In this document: in pieces, positions 9,242 to 18,077 of the stretch
How the letters are laid out: every line of letters starts with the position of its first letter
Numbering within the stretch: position 1 is the first letter of the stretch
NCBI RefSeq assembly: GCF_000620165.1
Contig: NZ_JHVN01000020.1
Location: forward strand, 1 to 49,274
From: Anoxybacillus tepidamans PS2
GTDB lineage: Bacteria > Bacillota > Bacilli > Bacillales > Anoxybacillaceae
DNA: 49,274 nt
Direction: 5' to 3'
The notes under the pieces: model-generated
The model's database searches: none
Told to the model about the DNA's origin: nothing
Seen by the model: only the letters and a program-made list of their open reading frames with translations
Program-made: the position numbers and the translations under genes

Positions 9242-9286
9242 AGCATCCCCTTCTTTGTTATAGTAGTCTATTTTGAGGGTACCAAT

Positions 9287-9317
9287 AATTGAATGAGATG
9301 TAAACGCTTATTCAATT
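9287..9317. promoter_or_regulatory. Dyad with cre-like core between divergent genes
   Basis: AATTGAAT (9287-9294) and ATTCAATT (9310-9317) are a perfect inverted repeat. Between them, TGTAAACGCTTATT matches the CcpA site consensus at 12 of 14 positions. It lies between the M24 peptidase (minus) and ytkL (plus). Carbon-catabolite control is possible but unproven. Confidence 0.35.
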
Positions 9318-9387
9318 GAAAAAGGAAATCCGAAATTTTCTGCGAATACATAACATGAAAGGTTTATTAGGAAAGGAGCGAATATCG

Positions 9388-10068
9388 GTGAAATTAACTT
9401 ACTACGGACATTCGGTGGTAAAAATCGAAACAGGCGGTAAAACGATTTTTATTGATCCGTTTATTACAGGAAACGGGGCTACCGATTTAAAAGCAGATGA
9501 CGTGCATGTTGATGTCATTTTGCTGACGCATGGCCATGGAGATCATGTCGGCGACACCGTTCCTCTTGCATTGCGCAACAATGCGCTTGTCGTAGCGCCG
9601 TTTGAATTGGCAACGTATTTAAGCTGGCAAGGGGTCAATGTGCATCCGATGCATATCGGAGGGGCGCATGAATTTGAGTTTGGAAAAGTAAAGCTGACGC
9701 AAGCTTTCCACGGTTCAAGCTATATTGATGAAAACAAGCAAATTATTTATACGGGGATGCCTTGTGGAATGTTATTCTCCGCTGAAGGAAAAACGATTTA
9801 TCACGCGGGGGATACGGCGTTATTTTCCGATATGAAGCTGATTGGCGAAAGAAACGACATCGATGTCGCGTTTTTGCCGATTGGCGACAATTTTACAATG
9901 GGTCCAGAAGATGCGGCGCTGGCAGCGGAATGGCTGAAGGCAAAGACGGTTGTTCCAATCCATTACAATACGTTCCCGGTGATCGAACAAGATCCCCACA
10001 AGTTCGTTTCCATGTTGAAACATGGTGTTGGCAAAGTATTGAAACCGGGAGAAAGTATCGAGTTATAG
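9388..10068 (+). CDS. ytkL: Metal-dependent hydrolase, UPF0173 (YtkL)
   Basis: Metallo-beta-lactamase-fold hydrolase of unknown substrate, 226 residues. The metal-binding motif [10 protein letters not shown] lies near residues 51-60, with further ligands in HAGDTALF and the C-terminal PIHYNTFPV. The GTG at 9388 is chosen because AAAGGAG lies 8 bases upstream and the protein then starts MKLTYYGHS as in its relatives; the frame is open 24 codons further up. Confidence 0.92.
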   Translation: MKLTYYGHSVVKIETGGKTIFIDPFITGNGATDLKADDVHVDVILLTHGHGDHVGDTVPLALRNNALVVAPFELATYLSWQGVNVHPMHIGGAHEFEFGKVKLTQAFHGSSYIDENKQIIYTGMPCGMLFSAEGKTIYHAGDTALFSDMKLIGERNDIDVAFLPIGDNFTMGPEDAALAAEWLKAKTVVPIHYNTFPVIEQDPHKFVSMLKHGVGKVLKPGESIEL

Positions 10069-10100
10069 AAAAGGAGAGCCGGTTGAATGGCTCTCCTTTC
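10069..10100 (+). terminator. ytkL terminator
   Basis: AAAGGAGAGCC and GGCTCTCCTTT form an 11-bp stem around an 8-base loop. Confidence 0.85.
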
Positions 10101-10124
10101 CTTATTTTCTATCATGCCGCTTCA

Positions 10125-10153
10125 TTGAATCGCATCTCGTTCACCCGTATAAT
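10125..10153 (+). promoter_or_regulatory. ytoI promoter
   Basis: TTGAAT, a 17-bp spacer and a perfect TATAAT; the predicted start is near 10160. Confidence 0.75.
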
Positions 10154-10186
10154 AGAAAGTAGATATTTGGCAAAGGGTGAATAATT

Positions 10187-11503
10187 TTGGCGACAAAACA
10201 TGAGCAAATTTTGCAATATATCGACAGTCTGCCTGTTGGCGAAAAAATTTCCGTTCGGCAAATTGCCAAAGAAATGGGGGTGAGCGAAGGGACGGCTTAC
10301 CGCGCCATTAAAGATGCCGAAAATAAAGGATACGTAAGCACGATCGAGCGCGTAGGCACGATCCGCATTGAGCGAAAAAAGAAAGAAAATATTGAGAAAC
10401 TGACGTACGCGGAAGTTGTCAATATTGTTGATGGCCAAGTGTTAGGAGGACGCGAAGGCCTTCATAAAACGCTTAATCGCTTTGTGATTGGAGCAATGCA
10501 ACTAGAGGCGATGATGCGCTATACAGGGGCCGGGGATTTGTTGATTGTCGGAAACCGGACAAAAGCGCACCAGCTTGCTCTAGAAGCGGGGGCGGCTGTA
10601 TTAATTACCGGCGGATTTGATACGGCTGACTACGTCAAAAAATTAGCAGACGAATTGCAGCTGCCGATTATTTCCACAAGCTACGATACATTTACCGTGG
10701 CAACGATGATTAACCGAGCGATTTACGACCAGCTTATTAAAAAAGAAATTGTTCTCGTTGAAGATATTTTAATTCCGACTGAGCAAACGGTGTACTTGCA
10801 AACAACCGACATAGTAGAAAGATGGTATCAGCTTAATAGGGAAACGAAACATAGCCGCTTTCCTGTTGTGGACCCGCAGTTGAAAGTGCAAGGGATGGTT
10901 ACATCAAAAGACGTGCTAGATTGCGACCGGGCGTTATCAATTGAGAAAGTGATGACAAAACACCCGATTACCGTCAACGGGAAAACATCTGTCGCTTCCG
11001 CTTCGCATATTATGGTGTGGGAAGGAATCGAACTATTACCAGTAGTTGATGAACATAATCGGTTGCAAGGCATTATTAGCCGGCAAGATGTATTAAAGGC
11101 GTTGCAAATGATTCAGCGTCAGCCTCAGGTGGGAGAGACTATCGACGATATTATTACAAGCCAATTTCATGAAATGGACCCGCAATCCAAAACTGAAAAC
11201 GTGTTTCGCTGTACAGTGACACCGCAAATGACAAACTATCTCGGGACGTTGTCTTACGGTGTGTTCACAACGATTGTGACAGAAGCGGCGACAAGAGTGT
11301 TGCGGCTGTATAAGCGAGGAGATTTAGTGATCGAAAATATTACCATTTATTTTATTAAACCGGTGCAAATTGATAGCACCATTGATATCAAGGCCAAATT
11401 GCTTGAAATCGGGCGGAAATTCGGGAAGGTTGATGTAGAGGTATATCATGAAGGAACGGTTGTGGGCAAGGCACTGATGATGTGCCAGCTAATGGATCGA
11501 TAA
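10187..11503 (+). CDS. ytoI: HTH-DRTGG-CBS-hotdog protein YtoI
   Basis: A four-part putative regulator of 438 residues: N-terminal winged helix (about 1-65, VRQIAKEMGVSEGTAYRAIKDAE), DRTGG domain (about 70-180), a CBS pair (about 195-310, with SRFPVVDPQ and GIELLPVVDEH) and a C-terminal hotdog thioesterase-like domain (about 325-435). CBS and DRTGG domains commonly sense adenine nucleotides, and a hotdog domain suggests an acyl-CoA-type ligand. The ligand and targets are unknown. The TTG start is 6 bases after AAAGGGTGA. It has its own promoter and terminator. Confidence 0.92.
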   Translation: MATKHEQILQYIDSLPVGEKISVRQIAKEMGVSEGTAYRAIKDAENKGYVSTIERVGTIRIERKKKENIEKLTYAEVVNIVDGQVLGGREGLHKTLNRFVIGAMQLEAMMRYTGAGDLLIVGNRTKAHQLALEAGAAVLITGGFDTADYVKKLADELQLPIISTSYDTFTVATMINRAIYDQLIKKEIVLVEDILIPTEQTVYLQTTDIVERWYQLNRETKHSRFPVVDPQLKVQGMVTSKDVLDCDRALSIEKVMTKHPITVNGKTSVASASHIMVWEGIELLPVVDEHNRLQGIISRQDVLKALQMIQRQPQVGETIDDIITSQFHEMDPQSKTENVFRCTVTPQMTNYLGTLSYGVFTTIVTEAATRVLRLYKRGDLVIENITIYFIKPVQIDSTIDIKAKLLEIGRKFGKVDVEVYHEGTVVGKALMMCQLMDR

Positions 11504-11518
11504 ACGTGTCTATTAAAA

Positions 11519-11544
11519 AAAACGGGGATCATCCCCCGTTTTTT
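11519..11544. terminator. Shared terminator of ytoI and ytpI
   Basis: ACGGGG, a short loop and CCCCGT with a T-run on both strands. The last codons of ytpI lie inside the stem, so the convergent genes share it. Confidence 0.85.
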
Positions 11545-11840
11545 GCCGTTTGTTGAGCTTCTTCAATAACAAGCGGCAGATAATGCTTGTAGGCACGGTA
11601 CCCTGCCCATACGCTTCCGGCACCGATCAATAAAAATATAGATCCGACCACATATGTCACTGTCGAAGAATAAAGAAAAAATTGATTGACTCCGAAGAAA
11701 AAGACGAACGACCCAAGAGCAATGCTAGATTTTGCAGAAAGCCATCGCCGCTCAATCGGGCGGCGGCTGCGGAAATATTTCATTTTATAGTATGCATAAA
11801 AGGAAAGCGAAAAAATAATCAAAATGACCAATACAGGCAT
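11529..11840 (-). CDS. ytpI: YtpI-family membrane protein
   Basis: A 103-residue integral membrane protein with three probable spans (about residues 3-20, 40-60 and 64-85) and a conserved basic loop (RSRRPIERRW). The function is unknown; the family is confined to Bacilli. The ATG at 11840 follows GGAGGG; an upstream ATG at 11879 would only add a poorly conserved hydrophilic tail. It is convergent with ytoI and divergent from nrnA, as in B. subtilis. Confidence 0.88.
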   Translation of the reverse strand: MPVLVILIIFSLSFYAYYKMKYFRSRRPIERRWLSAKSSIALGSFVFFFGVNQFFLYSSTVTYVVGSIFLLIGAGSVWAGYRAYKHYLPLVIEEAQQTAKNGG

Positions 11841-11928
11841 AGACGACCCTCCATCTTTTATCTCTCTACCATTGTACATGTTTTTCCCTTATAATGAAAG
11901 AAAACTATCGTAAATAAGGAGAAAGACG

Positions 11929-12879
11929 ATGATGAATGAAAAAGCATTGGAAATTTTAGAAACGATTAAAGAGTTTGATACAATTATTATTCATCGCCAT
12001 GTGCGCCCTGACCCAGATGCTTACGGCTCTCAAGGGGGATTAGCGGAAATTTTAAAAGCGTCTTTCCCAGAAAAAAAGATTTACACTGTAGGAAAAGAAG
12101 AAGAATCTCTCAACTTTTTGCGGCGATTAGATGAAATTGATGACAGCGTCTATGAACAAGCGCTTGTGATTGTGTGCGATACAGCAAATCAAGAGCGCAT
12201 TTGCGATGGGCGTTATCGCCTTGGAAAAAAATTGATTAAAATTGACCATCATCCGAACGAAGATCCATACGGCGATTTATTATGGGTCAACACAGATGCG
12301 AGTTCGACGAGCGAAATGATTTATGAATTTTATTTAGCCGGGAAAGAAAAAGGGCTTATTATGACGCAGGAGGCAGCACGCCTGATTTATGCAGGAATTG
12401 TCGGCGATACGGGCCGATTTCTTTTTCCGAGAACAGGAGAGAAAACATTTCGTTATGCAAGCGAATTAATCCAGTACGGATTTTCGTTGACAGAGCTATA
12501 TGACAATATGTACCGGACAAAAGTGAATATCGCTCACTTAAGCGGTTATGTGCTACAAAACTTTGTGTTTTTACCAACCGGAGCGGCATTTGTGAAAATC
12601 TCTAAGGAACTGCTTCAGCAATATGGAGCCTCTCCTTCAGAAGCATCTCAGCTTGTAAGCCTTCTTGGCAACATTGACGGAATGAAGGCATGGGTCTTTT
12701 TTATTGAGGAAGATCAAGAAATTCGCGTTCGCCTTCGCTCGAAAGGCCCAATTGTCAATGAAGTTGCCAAAAAATACGGAGGGGGCGGACACCCGCTCGC
12801 CGCTGGCGCTTCCATTTACTCATGGGATGATGCCGATCGGGTGATTGCCGATTTAGAAGCCGTTTGCTGTGCAACATAA
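11929..12879 (+). CDS. nrnA: NanoRNase / pAp phosphatase NrnA
   Basis: DHH-DHHA1 phosphoesterase of 316 residues. It degrades RNA oligonucleotides of 2-5 bases and dephosphorylates 3'-phosphoadenosine 5'-phosphate. HRHVRPDPDAYGS near residue 22, VCDTAN near 84 and IDHHPNED near 105 supply the manganese ligands. GGGGHPLAAGAS near residue 285 is the DHHA1 substrate motif. AAGGAG precedes the ATG at 11929; a second in-frame ATG follows immediately. Confidence 0.95.
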   Translation: MMNEKALEILETIKEFDTIIIHRHVRPDPDAYGSQGGLAEILKASFPEKKIYTVGKEEESLNFLRRLDEIDDSVYEQALVIVCDTANQERICDGRYRLGKKLIKIDHHPNEDPYGDLLWVNTDASSTSEMIYEFYLAGKEKGLIMTQEAARLIYAGIVGDTGRFLFPRTGEKTFRYASELIQYGFSLTELYDNMYRTKVNIAHLSGYVLQNFVFLPTGAAFVKISKELLQQYGASPSEASQLVSLLGNIDGMKAWVFFIEEDQEIRVRLRSKGPIVNEVAKKYGGGGHPLAAGASIYSWDDADRVIADLEAVCCAT

Positions 12880-12905
12880 AATCCCGGCGCTTCGCCGGGA
12901 TTTTT
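12879..12905 (+). terminator. nrnA terminator
   Basis: AAATCCCGGCG and CGCCGGGATTT form an 11-bp stem with a 3-base loop, then T5. It starts on the last base of the nrnA stop codon. Confidence 0.9.
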
Positions 12906-12951
12906 AACATATTCATCGAGAGGTCTCCCGCTTCTAAACGATGTGCGGGAG
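12903..12951 (+). repeat. Solo IS200/IS605-type end (relic)
   Basis: The 43 bases from 12903 match 49009-49051 at 36 positions. Both begin TTTAAC, continue ATTCA and CGAGA, then GTCTCCC, and form a subterminal hairpin: CTCCCGC (12925-12931) with GCGGGAG (12945-12951) here, CCCACCT with AGGTGGG in the other copy. The arm differences are compensatory. At 49 kb the sequence lies directly upstream of a tnpB gene, but no tnpB or tnpA follows here. Confidence 0.65.
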
Positions 12952-12959
12952 GGAGAGGT

Positions 12960-13466
12960 TTATTGTCTAATTGGTTTAAGCTTCAGCTCGATCGATAACG
13001 TAGTGAATAGGAATAGTTCAGTAATTTCAAGCTTATATGCTTGTTCATTAATAGTAAAAGTTTTATTCTCAATTGTTTTTTTTAGCAGCTCTTTACTTTT
13101 GTAAACTGTTTCAATATCTTTAGCGACGAGATGGGATATATCTTCTTTTACGCTTTCTTCAATGCGGAACTTCATATATGAGTCGAGTTTATACTGTTCA
13201 GCGTTTGTAAGATGGATGCGGATTTCTTGTATCGTCAATTTTTTTTTGTTCATTTTATTTAATTTCACATAATCTTCTTGCCAAATTTGAATATCGTTCT
13301 GTAAGTCAACGATTTTGTCTTGTAATTCGGCGATGCGGCGGACTTGCTTTTCTTGCAGGATTCCAAATAAGTGTAAGAATATAAACCAGCTTACAATTGC
13401 ACCAATAGCTGCGCCGGCAAAAAAACGCTGCCATGCACGACTCTGATAATAAGGAGGAATTCTCAT
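12960..13466 (-). CDS. ytrI: Sporulation protein YtrI
   Basis: A 168-residue membrane-anchored protein. A single span lies near residues 15-38 (FFAGAAIGAIVSWFIFLHLF), followed by a coiled coil (about 45-75, RRIAELQDKIVDLQNDI) and an extracytoplasmic C-terminal domain. In B. subtilis ytrH and ytrI form a SigE operon needed for efficient sporulation. The start at 13466 is fixed by the ATGA overlap with the ytrH stop. Confidence 0.88.
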   Translation of the reverse strand: MRIPPYYQSRAWQRFFAGAAIGAIVSWFIFLHLFGILQEKQVRRIAELQDKIVDLQNDIQIWQEDYVKLNKMNKKKLTIQEIRIHLTNAEQYKLDSYMKFRIEESVKEDISHLVAKDIETVYKSKELLKKTIENKTFTINEQAYKLEITELFLFTTLSIELKLKPIRQ

Positions 13467-13804
13467 GAAGAGATATGCTCCTGTGTCAGCCAAGTAATGA
13501 TTGTCATACCTGTTTGCGCACCGCCAATCGCCGAAACGATGAGCAGAAACTGCTTAATGATATCGCGTGTTTCCCCCGAAAACAAACCGCGCTCCACTGT
13601 GTAGAAGGTATCGAACGTTCCGCCGATAGCAGACACGACCGCCCAAATTTTCAAATCGAGCGCAAATCGGTATATGGAGGTCAGCGGTGGCTGCCCCATT
13701 AAAAACGCTCCGATCCCACCTATAATTGCTCCTCCTAGCAGCACTCCAAGAGCGATAAAATAACCTTGAACGAATGCCGGTAAAAACGCTAACTTCATTC
13801 CCAT
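13463..13804 (-). CDS. ytrH: Sporulation membrane protein YtrH
   Basis: A 113-residue integral membrane protein with three hydrophobic segments (about 8-35, 50-72 and 88-105) and a glycine-rich first helix (GVLLGGAIIGGIGAFLMG). The start at 13804 gives the family length and has GAGGCG upstream. The frame extends 43 codons further into the dnaE promoter, which is unlikely to be coding. A weak SigE-like -10 (CATACTTA, minus strand 13858-13851) lies upstream. Confidence 0.88.
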   Translation of the reverse strand: MGMKLAFLPAFVQGYFIALGVLLGGAIIGGIGAFLMGQPPLTSIYRFALDLKIWAVVSAIGGTFDTFYTVERGLFSGETRDIIKQFLLIVSAIGGAQTGMTIITWLTQEHISS

Positions 13805-13860
13805 CGTCGCCTCATCCCTTTCTTTAATCATATATATGGACGAACGATGATAAGTATGTT

Positions 13861-13890
13861 TTGCTTTCGAAAAGTTTTGTCGACTATAAT
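13861..13890 (+). promoter_or_regulatory. dnaE promoter
   Basis: TTGCTT, an 18-bp spacer and TATAAT. Confidence 0.6.
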
Positions 13891-13912
13891 GAGGAAAAAG
13901 GAGGGAAGAACA

Positions 13913-16900
13913 TTGTCGTTTGTTCACCTTCATGTGCGAAGCGGATACAGCTTATTAAATGGGACGACGAAAATTAAAGATTTAGTAAAAAAAGCAAACG
14001 AGCTAGGATTTCACTCGCTTGCACTAACAGATGAAAACGTGTTGTACGGTGCTATTCCGTTTTATGAAGAATGCAGAAAATACGGCATCAAGCCGATTAT
14101 TGGAATGATGGCCCACGTCCAGCTTGAAGGGGATGAAGCGTACCCGCTCGTGTTATTAGCTAAAAATAACATCGGGTATCGACATTTGCTCAAAATCAGC
14201 AGCGCAATTCAAACAAAAACGAAAGGCGGTATTCCGGAGAAGTGGCTCAGGCATTACTGCGACGGTATCATCGCGCTAACGCCGGGAAGGAGTGGACAAA
14301 TTGAAACGCTGCTAGGGCAGCAGCAATGGGAAAAAGCGCTTGAAACTGCATTTGCCTACAAGAGGCTGTTTGGCGATGACTCATTTTACATAGCAGTGCA
14401 AAGGCACGGAACGGAAGAATGGTGGCAACGGGAGCTCATCGCTTTAAGTTCGGAAGCTAAGGTGCCGCTTGTTGCCACCAATGACGTATACTATCTGGAG
14501 AAAAAAGACGCCTTCGTGCATGATTGTCTTCTTGCCATTCAACAAGGTACGAAACTCGATGAGGAGGGAAGGATAAAGCTTCCGAGCGACGAATATTATT
14601 TAAAATCAACCGATGAAATGGCTGCTTTGTTCGCTGACTCACCTTTGGCGCTCGAAAATACCGAAAAAATCGCTTCCCAATGCCACGTTGATATTGTGTT
14701 TGGGGATATGAAACTTCCGAAATATCCTTTGCCGGAAAATGAAAATGCCCATGACTATTTACAGCGTCTTTGTCTAAAAGGGCTGCATGAGCGGATTGTA
14801 TCGCCGTCCCCTGTATATTTGGAGCGCCTCCGCTATGAGCTGGAAGTCATTAAACAAATGAATTTTAGCGACTACTTTTTAATTGTCTCCGATTTTATGA
14901 GCTTTGCGCGAAAGCAGGGGATCATAACGGGGCCGGGGCGCGGCTCGGCGGCCGGTTCTCTTGTAGCATATGTCCTTTACATTACAAACGTAGATCCTGT
15001 CGCATACGGATTACTGTTTGAGCGGTTTTTAAATCCTGAACGTGTGTCAATGCCCGATATTGATATTGATTTTCCGGATGAGCGACGCGATGAAGTCATT
15101 CAATATGTCGCTGATAAATATGGAATGCAGCACGTTGCGCAAATTATTACGTTCGGAACGTTTGGAGCGCGGGCTGCGATTCGTGATGTCGGCAAGGCAA
15201 TGGGGATTGATACTGAAGAGATAGAGAAAATTACGAAACACATTCCTAGTAAAATGGGAATAACGCTACAAGAAGCATACGACCAATCGCCTTTACTCAA
15301 AGAAGCGGTTAACGGGTCGCCGAAGTGGCGCAAGGCGTTTGCTGTCGCTTTACAGTTGGAAGGGCTTCCACGACATACGTCAACCCATGCAGCAGGGGTT
15401 GTAATAAGCGATCAGCCGCTTTCAGACGTTGTTCCATTGCAGCAAGGGCATGGTAATATTTATTTGACACAATATCCGATGGACGTGTTAGAGCAACTTG
15501 GGTTGCTGAAAATGGATTTTCTCGGCTTGCGCACATTGACATTCATTTCGAATATATGCAAGCTTATCTATCAAAAAACAGGAGAAACGGTTGATTTACA
15601 ACACATACCGCTCGATGATGCGAAAACATATGCTCTATTAAGTCGAGGAGAGACAACCGGCATTTTTCAATTGGAGTCGGAAGGAATGAAAAATGTATTA
15701 AAACAGCTGCGTCCATCGCAATTTGAAGATATTGTTGCTGTGAATGCATTATACCGGCCAGGGCCGATGGACTTTATTCCGACGTATGTGAAACGGAAAC
15801 ACGGTGACGAAGCCGTCACGTATCTTCATCGGGATCTACAGCCGATTTTGCAGATGACTTATGGCGTGATCATCTATCAAGAACAAATCATGCAAATCGC
15901 CGCAGAAATGGCGGGATTTTCCCTCGGACAAGCGGATTTGTTGCGCCGCGCCATAAGCAAAAAGGATAAAGACATTCTTAATAAAGAGCGGGAGCGTTTT
16001 GTTCACGGGTGCATCGCAAAAGGGTACGATGAAAAGATGGCCTACGAACTATACTCTTTAATTGTCCGGTTTGCCAATTACGGATTCAACCGAAGCCATG
16101 CGGTTGCTTATAGCATCATTGCTTATCAGCTCGCCTATTTAAAGACACATTATCCACTATATTTTTATGCGGCGTTGTTAACGAGCCTTATAGGGGATGA
16201 GGAGAAGATTGCCTATTGCGTTCAAGAAATGAAACAAAAGGGCATTCGGTTACTTCCTCCTTCTATTAATCAAAGCTATTATTCATTTTCCGTTGAAAAT
16301 GATGCTATTCGCTGCAGTCTTGCTGCGATTAGACATGTCGGTGCCCAAACGGTGAAAGCGATCATTGAGGAAAGAAAAAGACGTCCTTTTTCCGATTTAT
16401 TCGATTTTTGCCTTCGTTTATCAAAAAAGGCGGTGAACCGAAAGGCTATCGAATCATTAGTATTAGCAGGAGGATTCGATGAATTTGGTATTGAGCGGGC
16501 CACTTTACGAGAGAGCATCGATGTGGCGCTCGAGCATGCCGATTTGATGGGCCCATATATTGTGGAAGATGGAGACAATTTGATCAATGAACTATCTTTT
16601 AAACCAAAGTATGTGGAAGCTCCGGCTCTTCCGCTTGTCGAGAAGCTCGCGCGTGAGAAAGAAGTATTAGGGATGTATTTATCGACACACCCTGTTTCCG
16701 CTTATACCGGTCGATTTCAAGCAGCTGGTGCACTTCGTATTGCTGATGTGCGGAATGAAAACGAAGGTAAGAAATTGCGCATCGGTGTTTATATTGTCGA
16801 GGAGCGGAAGGTGAGAACGAAAAAAGGAGAGGAAATGGCGCTTTTGTCCGTTAGTGATGAAAGCGGTGAGATCAGAGCGGTCGCTTTTCCTGATATATAC

Positions 16901-17248
16901 GCTCGTTACCATTCTTTGCTGAAAACAGGTGAAGTGGTATTGCTGGAAGGAAAAATGGAAGAGCGCAAGACAAATCGACAGTTTATCATTAAAAGGGTTT
17001 TCCCGCTTGCCGAATTGCGAGAACAGGCGCTTTATATAAAAATCTCCCCTGATCACATTCGCTACGGAAAGCTGTCGGTGCTTAAAGAAGCGCTGAAAAA
17101 ATATCGCGGGCATGTTCCTGTAGTGCTTTATTACGAGAAAGACAAGAAAACGATCAAGCTATCAGAGGAATATCATGTAAATGCTTCGAATGAATGTTTA
17201 GAAGAACTAAGAGAAATATTCGGTTATTCATATGTTGTGCTAAAATAA
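13913..17248 (+). CDS. dnaE: DNA polymerase III alpha subunit, DnaE type
   Basis: Replicative C-family polymerase, 1111 residues, used in Gram-positives to extend RNA primers before hand-over to PolC. Domains in order: PHP (about 1-200, starting SFVHLHVRSGYSLLNG), palm with PGRGSAAGS near 340 and the catalytic aspartates in PDIDIDFPDERR near 380, fingers, a helix-hairpin-helix region, and an OB fold near 980-1060. The TTG at 13913 is chosen because AAGGAGGG is 8 bases upstream. The second histidine of the usual PHP motif HxHxxY is present but the following residues (VRSG for VHSE) are degenerate, as is usual for this branch. Confidence 0.96.
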   Translation: MSFVHLHVRSGYSLLNGTTKIKDLVKKANELGFHSLALTDENVLYGAIPFYEECRKYGIKPIIGMMAHVQLEGDEAYPLVLLAKNNIGYRHLLKISSAIQTKTKGGIPEKWLRHYCDGIIALTPGRSGQIETLLGQQQWEKALETAFAYKRLFGDDSFYIAVQRHGTEEWWQRELIALSSEAKVPLVATNDVYYLEKKDAFVHDCLLAIQQGTKLDEEGRIKLPSDEYYLKSTDEMAALFADSPLALENTEKIASQCHVDIVFGDMKLPKYPLPENENAHDYLQRLCLKGLHERIVSPSPVYLERLRYELEVIKQMNFSDYFLIVSDFMSFARKQGIITGPGRGSAAGSLVAYVLYITNVDPVAYGLLFERFLNPERVSMPDIDIDFPDERRDEVIQYVADKYGMQHVAQIITFGTFGARAAIRDVGKAMGIDTEEIEKITKHIPSKMGITLQEAYDQSPLLKEAVNGSPKWRKAFAVALQLEGLPRHTSTHAAGVVISDQPLSDVVPLQQGHGNIYLTQYPMDVLEQLGLLKMDFLGLRTLTFISNICKLIYQKTGETVDLQHIPLDDAKTYALLSRGETTGIFQLESEGMKNVLKQLRPSQFEDIVAVNALYRPGPMDFIPTYVKRKHGDEAVTYLHRDLQPILQMTYGVIIYQEQIMQIAAEMAGFSLGQADLLRRAISKKDKDILNKERERFVHGCIAKGYDEKMAYELYSLIVRFANYGFNRSHAVAYSIIAYQLAYLKTHYPLYFYAALLTSLIGDEEKIAYCVQEMKQKGIRLLPPSINQSYYSFSVENDAIRCSLAAIRHVGAQTVKAIIEERKRRPFSDLFDFCLRLSKKAVNRKAIESLVLAGGFDEFGIERATLRESIDVALEHADLMGPYIVEDGDNLINELSFKPKYVEAPALPLVEKLAREKEVLGMYLSTHPVSAYTGRFQAAGALRIADVRNENEGKKLRIGVYIVEERKVRTKKGEEMALLSVSDESGEIRAVAFPDIYARYHSLLKTGEVVLLEGKMEERKTNRQFIIKRVFPLAELREQALYIKISPDHIRYGKLSVLKEALKKYRGHVPVVLYYEKDKKTIKLSEEYHVNASNECLEELREIFGYSYVVLK

Positions 17249-17352
17249 TATTTCTTTACTATTTCATCGTTTTATTATATTGTATAAACGTTAGGTGGTC
17301 AGACCAGTTCTGTTTAACGATCTGTTTAGCTTTGTGTGAAGGGGAGCTACAT

Positions 17353-18072
17353 AGTTATAAAGGATGCCAGAGAAAGCTTAGAAATGGAGAACCAGTTTTT
17401 CGTTAGCAATGTGAGCTAGTTTATTCCCATTAGAAGCGCTTTGCAAAGAAACTGCGGAGGATGTAGTAACAAACAGAGGGGGTTCGTCGCAAATAAGTCC
17501 GTTGTGTAAAGATGAAACGTGTAAAAATTGAGGTCAATAACACTAGTGCGGATAAATTTGCTATCATTAATCTCTTATACCGCTACGGTGCTCAGAATAT
17601 TATTATGTTTGGCCTCAGGAAAGATGCGCAAGGGATGATTAAGTGAAAGAAGCTATTGCAAAATCTATGAACTAGAAACGAAAAAATTTTAATCAAAGAA
17701 ACATCGCGTCTTATGAAAGATCATCTCAATTGCTTTTTATCATTGTCATTTCTAGTCCATCAGTTATATCGAGAGAAGCGGTTAAAGAAAGTTGGGCCGC
17801 TTCAGTGATCTGAACTAAGTTAGAGTTTCTAGCATTTTCGTGATGCGCTAAATGCTCGGGCAAAGCAAATGAAATGGCAGCAGTGAAAACAATCCTTTTT
17901 TCTCTAAAGTATAGAGAGAATTACGTAGCTCCAATGCCATTCGATTCACAGATAACGTTGGCCTTTGTCAATAGGGGCGGGGAAAATGGCATTGCCAAGG
18001 AAAATCGCTCAGGCTCAAGTGTATCTAACAAAAATCGAGGATAAGGCACGGCAAACAACGTTCATGATCTGA
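17353..18072 (+). pseudogene. ytsJ: Decayed NAD(P)-malic enzyme gene (ytsJ remnant)
   Basis: Fragments of a malic enzyme are readable in order across frameshifts, stops and deletions. An AAGGGGAG site at 17339-17346 precedes a lost start. ASLFPLEALCKETAEDV (from 17415) corresponds to the SLAYSPGVAEPCKE region, and FAIINLLYRYGAQNIIM (from 17557) to the NAD(P)-binding segment. VKEAIAKSMN (17643), SREAVKES (17769), DALNARAK (17842) and ENYVAPMPFDSQI (from 17916) follow, the last matching YVIPAPFDPRVA. EDKARQTTFMI ends at the TGA 18070-18072. About 720 bp remain of an expected 1230 bp; the largest deletion removes roughly residues 60-185. Position between dnaE and accD is exactly that of B. subtilis ytsJ. 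Confidence 0.85.
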
Positions 18073-18077
18073 AACGA

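Noticed and set aside
13851-13858. SigE promoter for ytrHI
   Set aside because: Only a weak -10 (CATACTTA) is visible with no matching -35, so it is mentioned with ytrH but not annotated as a promoter.
17444-17460. cre-like GAAGCGCTTTGC
   Set aside because: It lies within the decayed malic-enzyme coding sequence and misses two key consensus positions.
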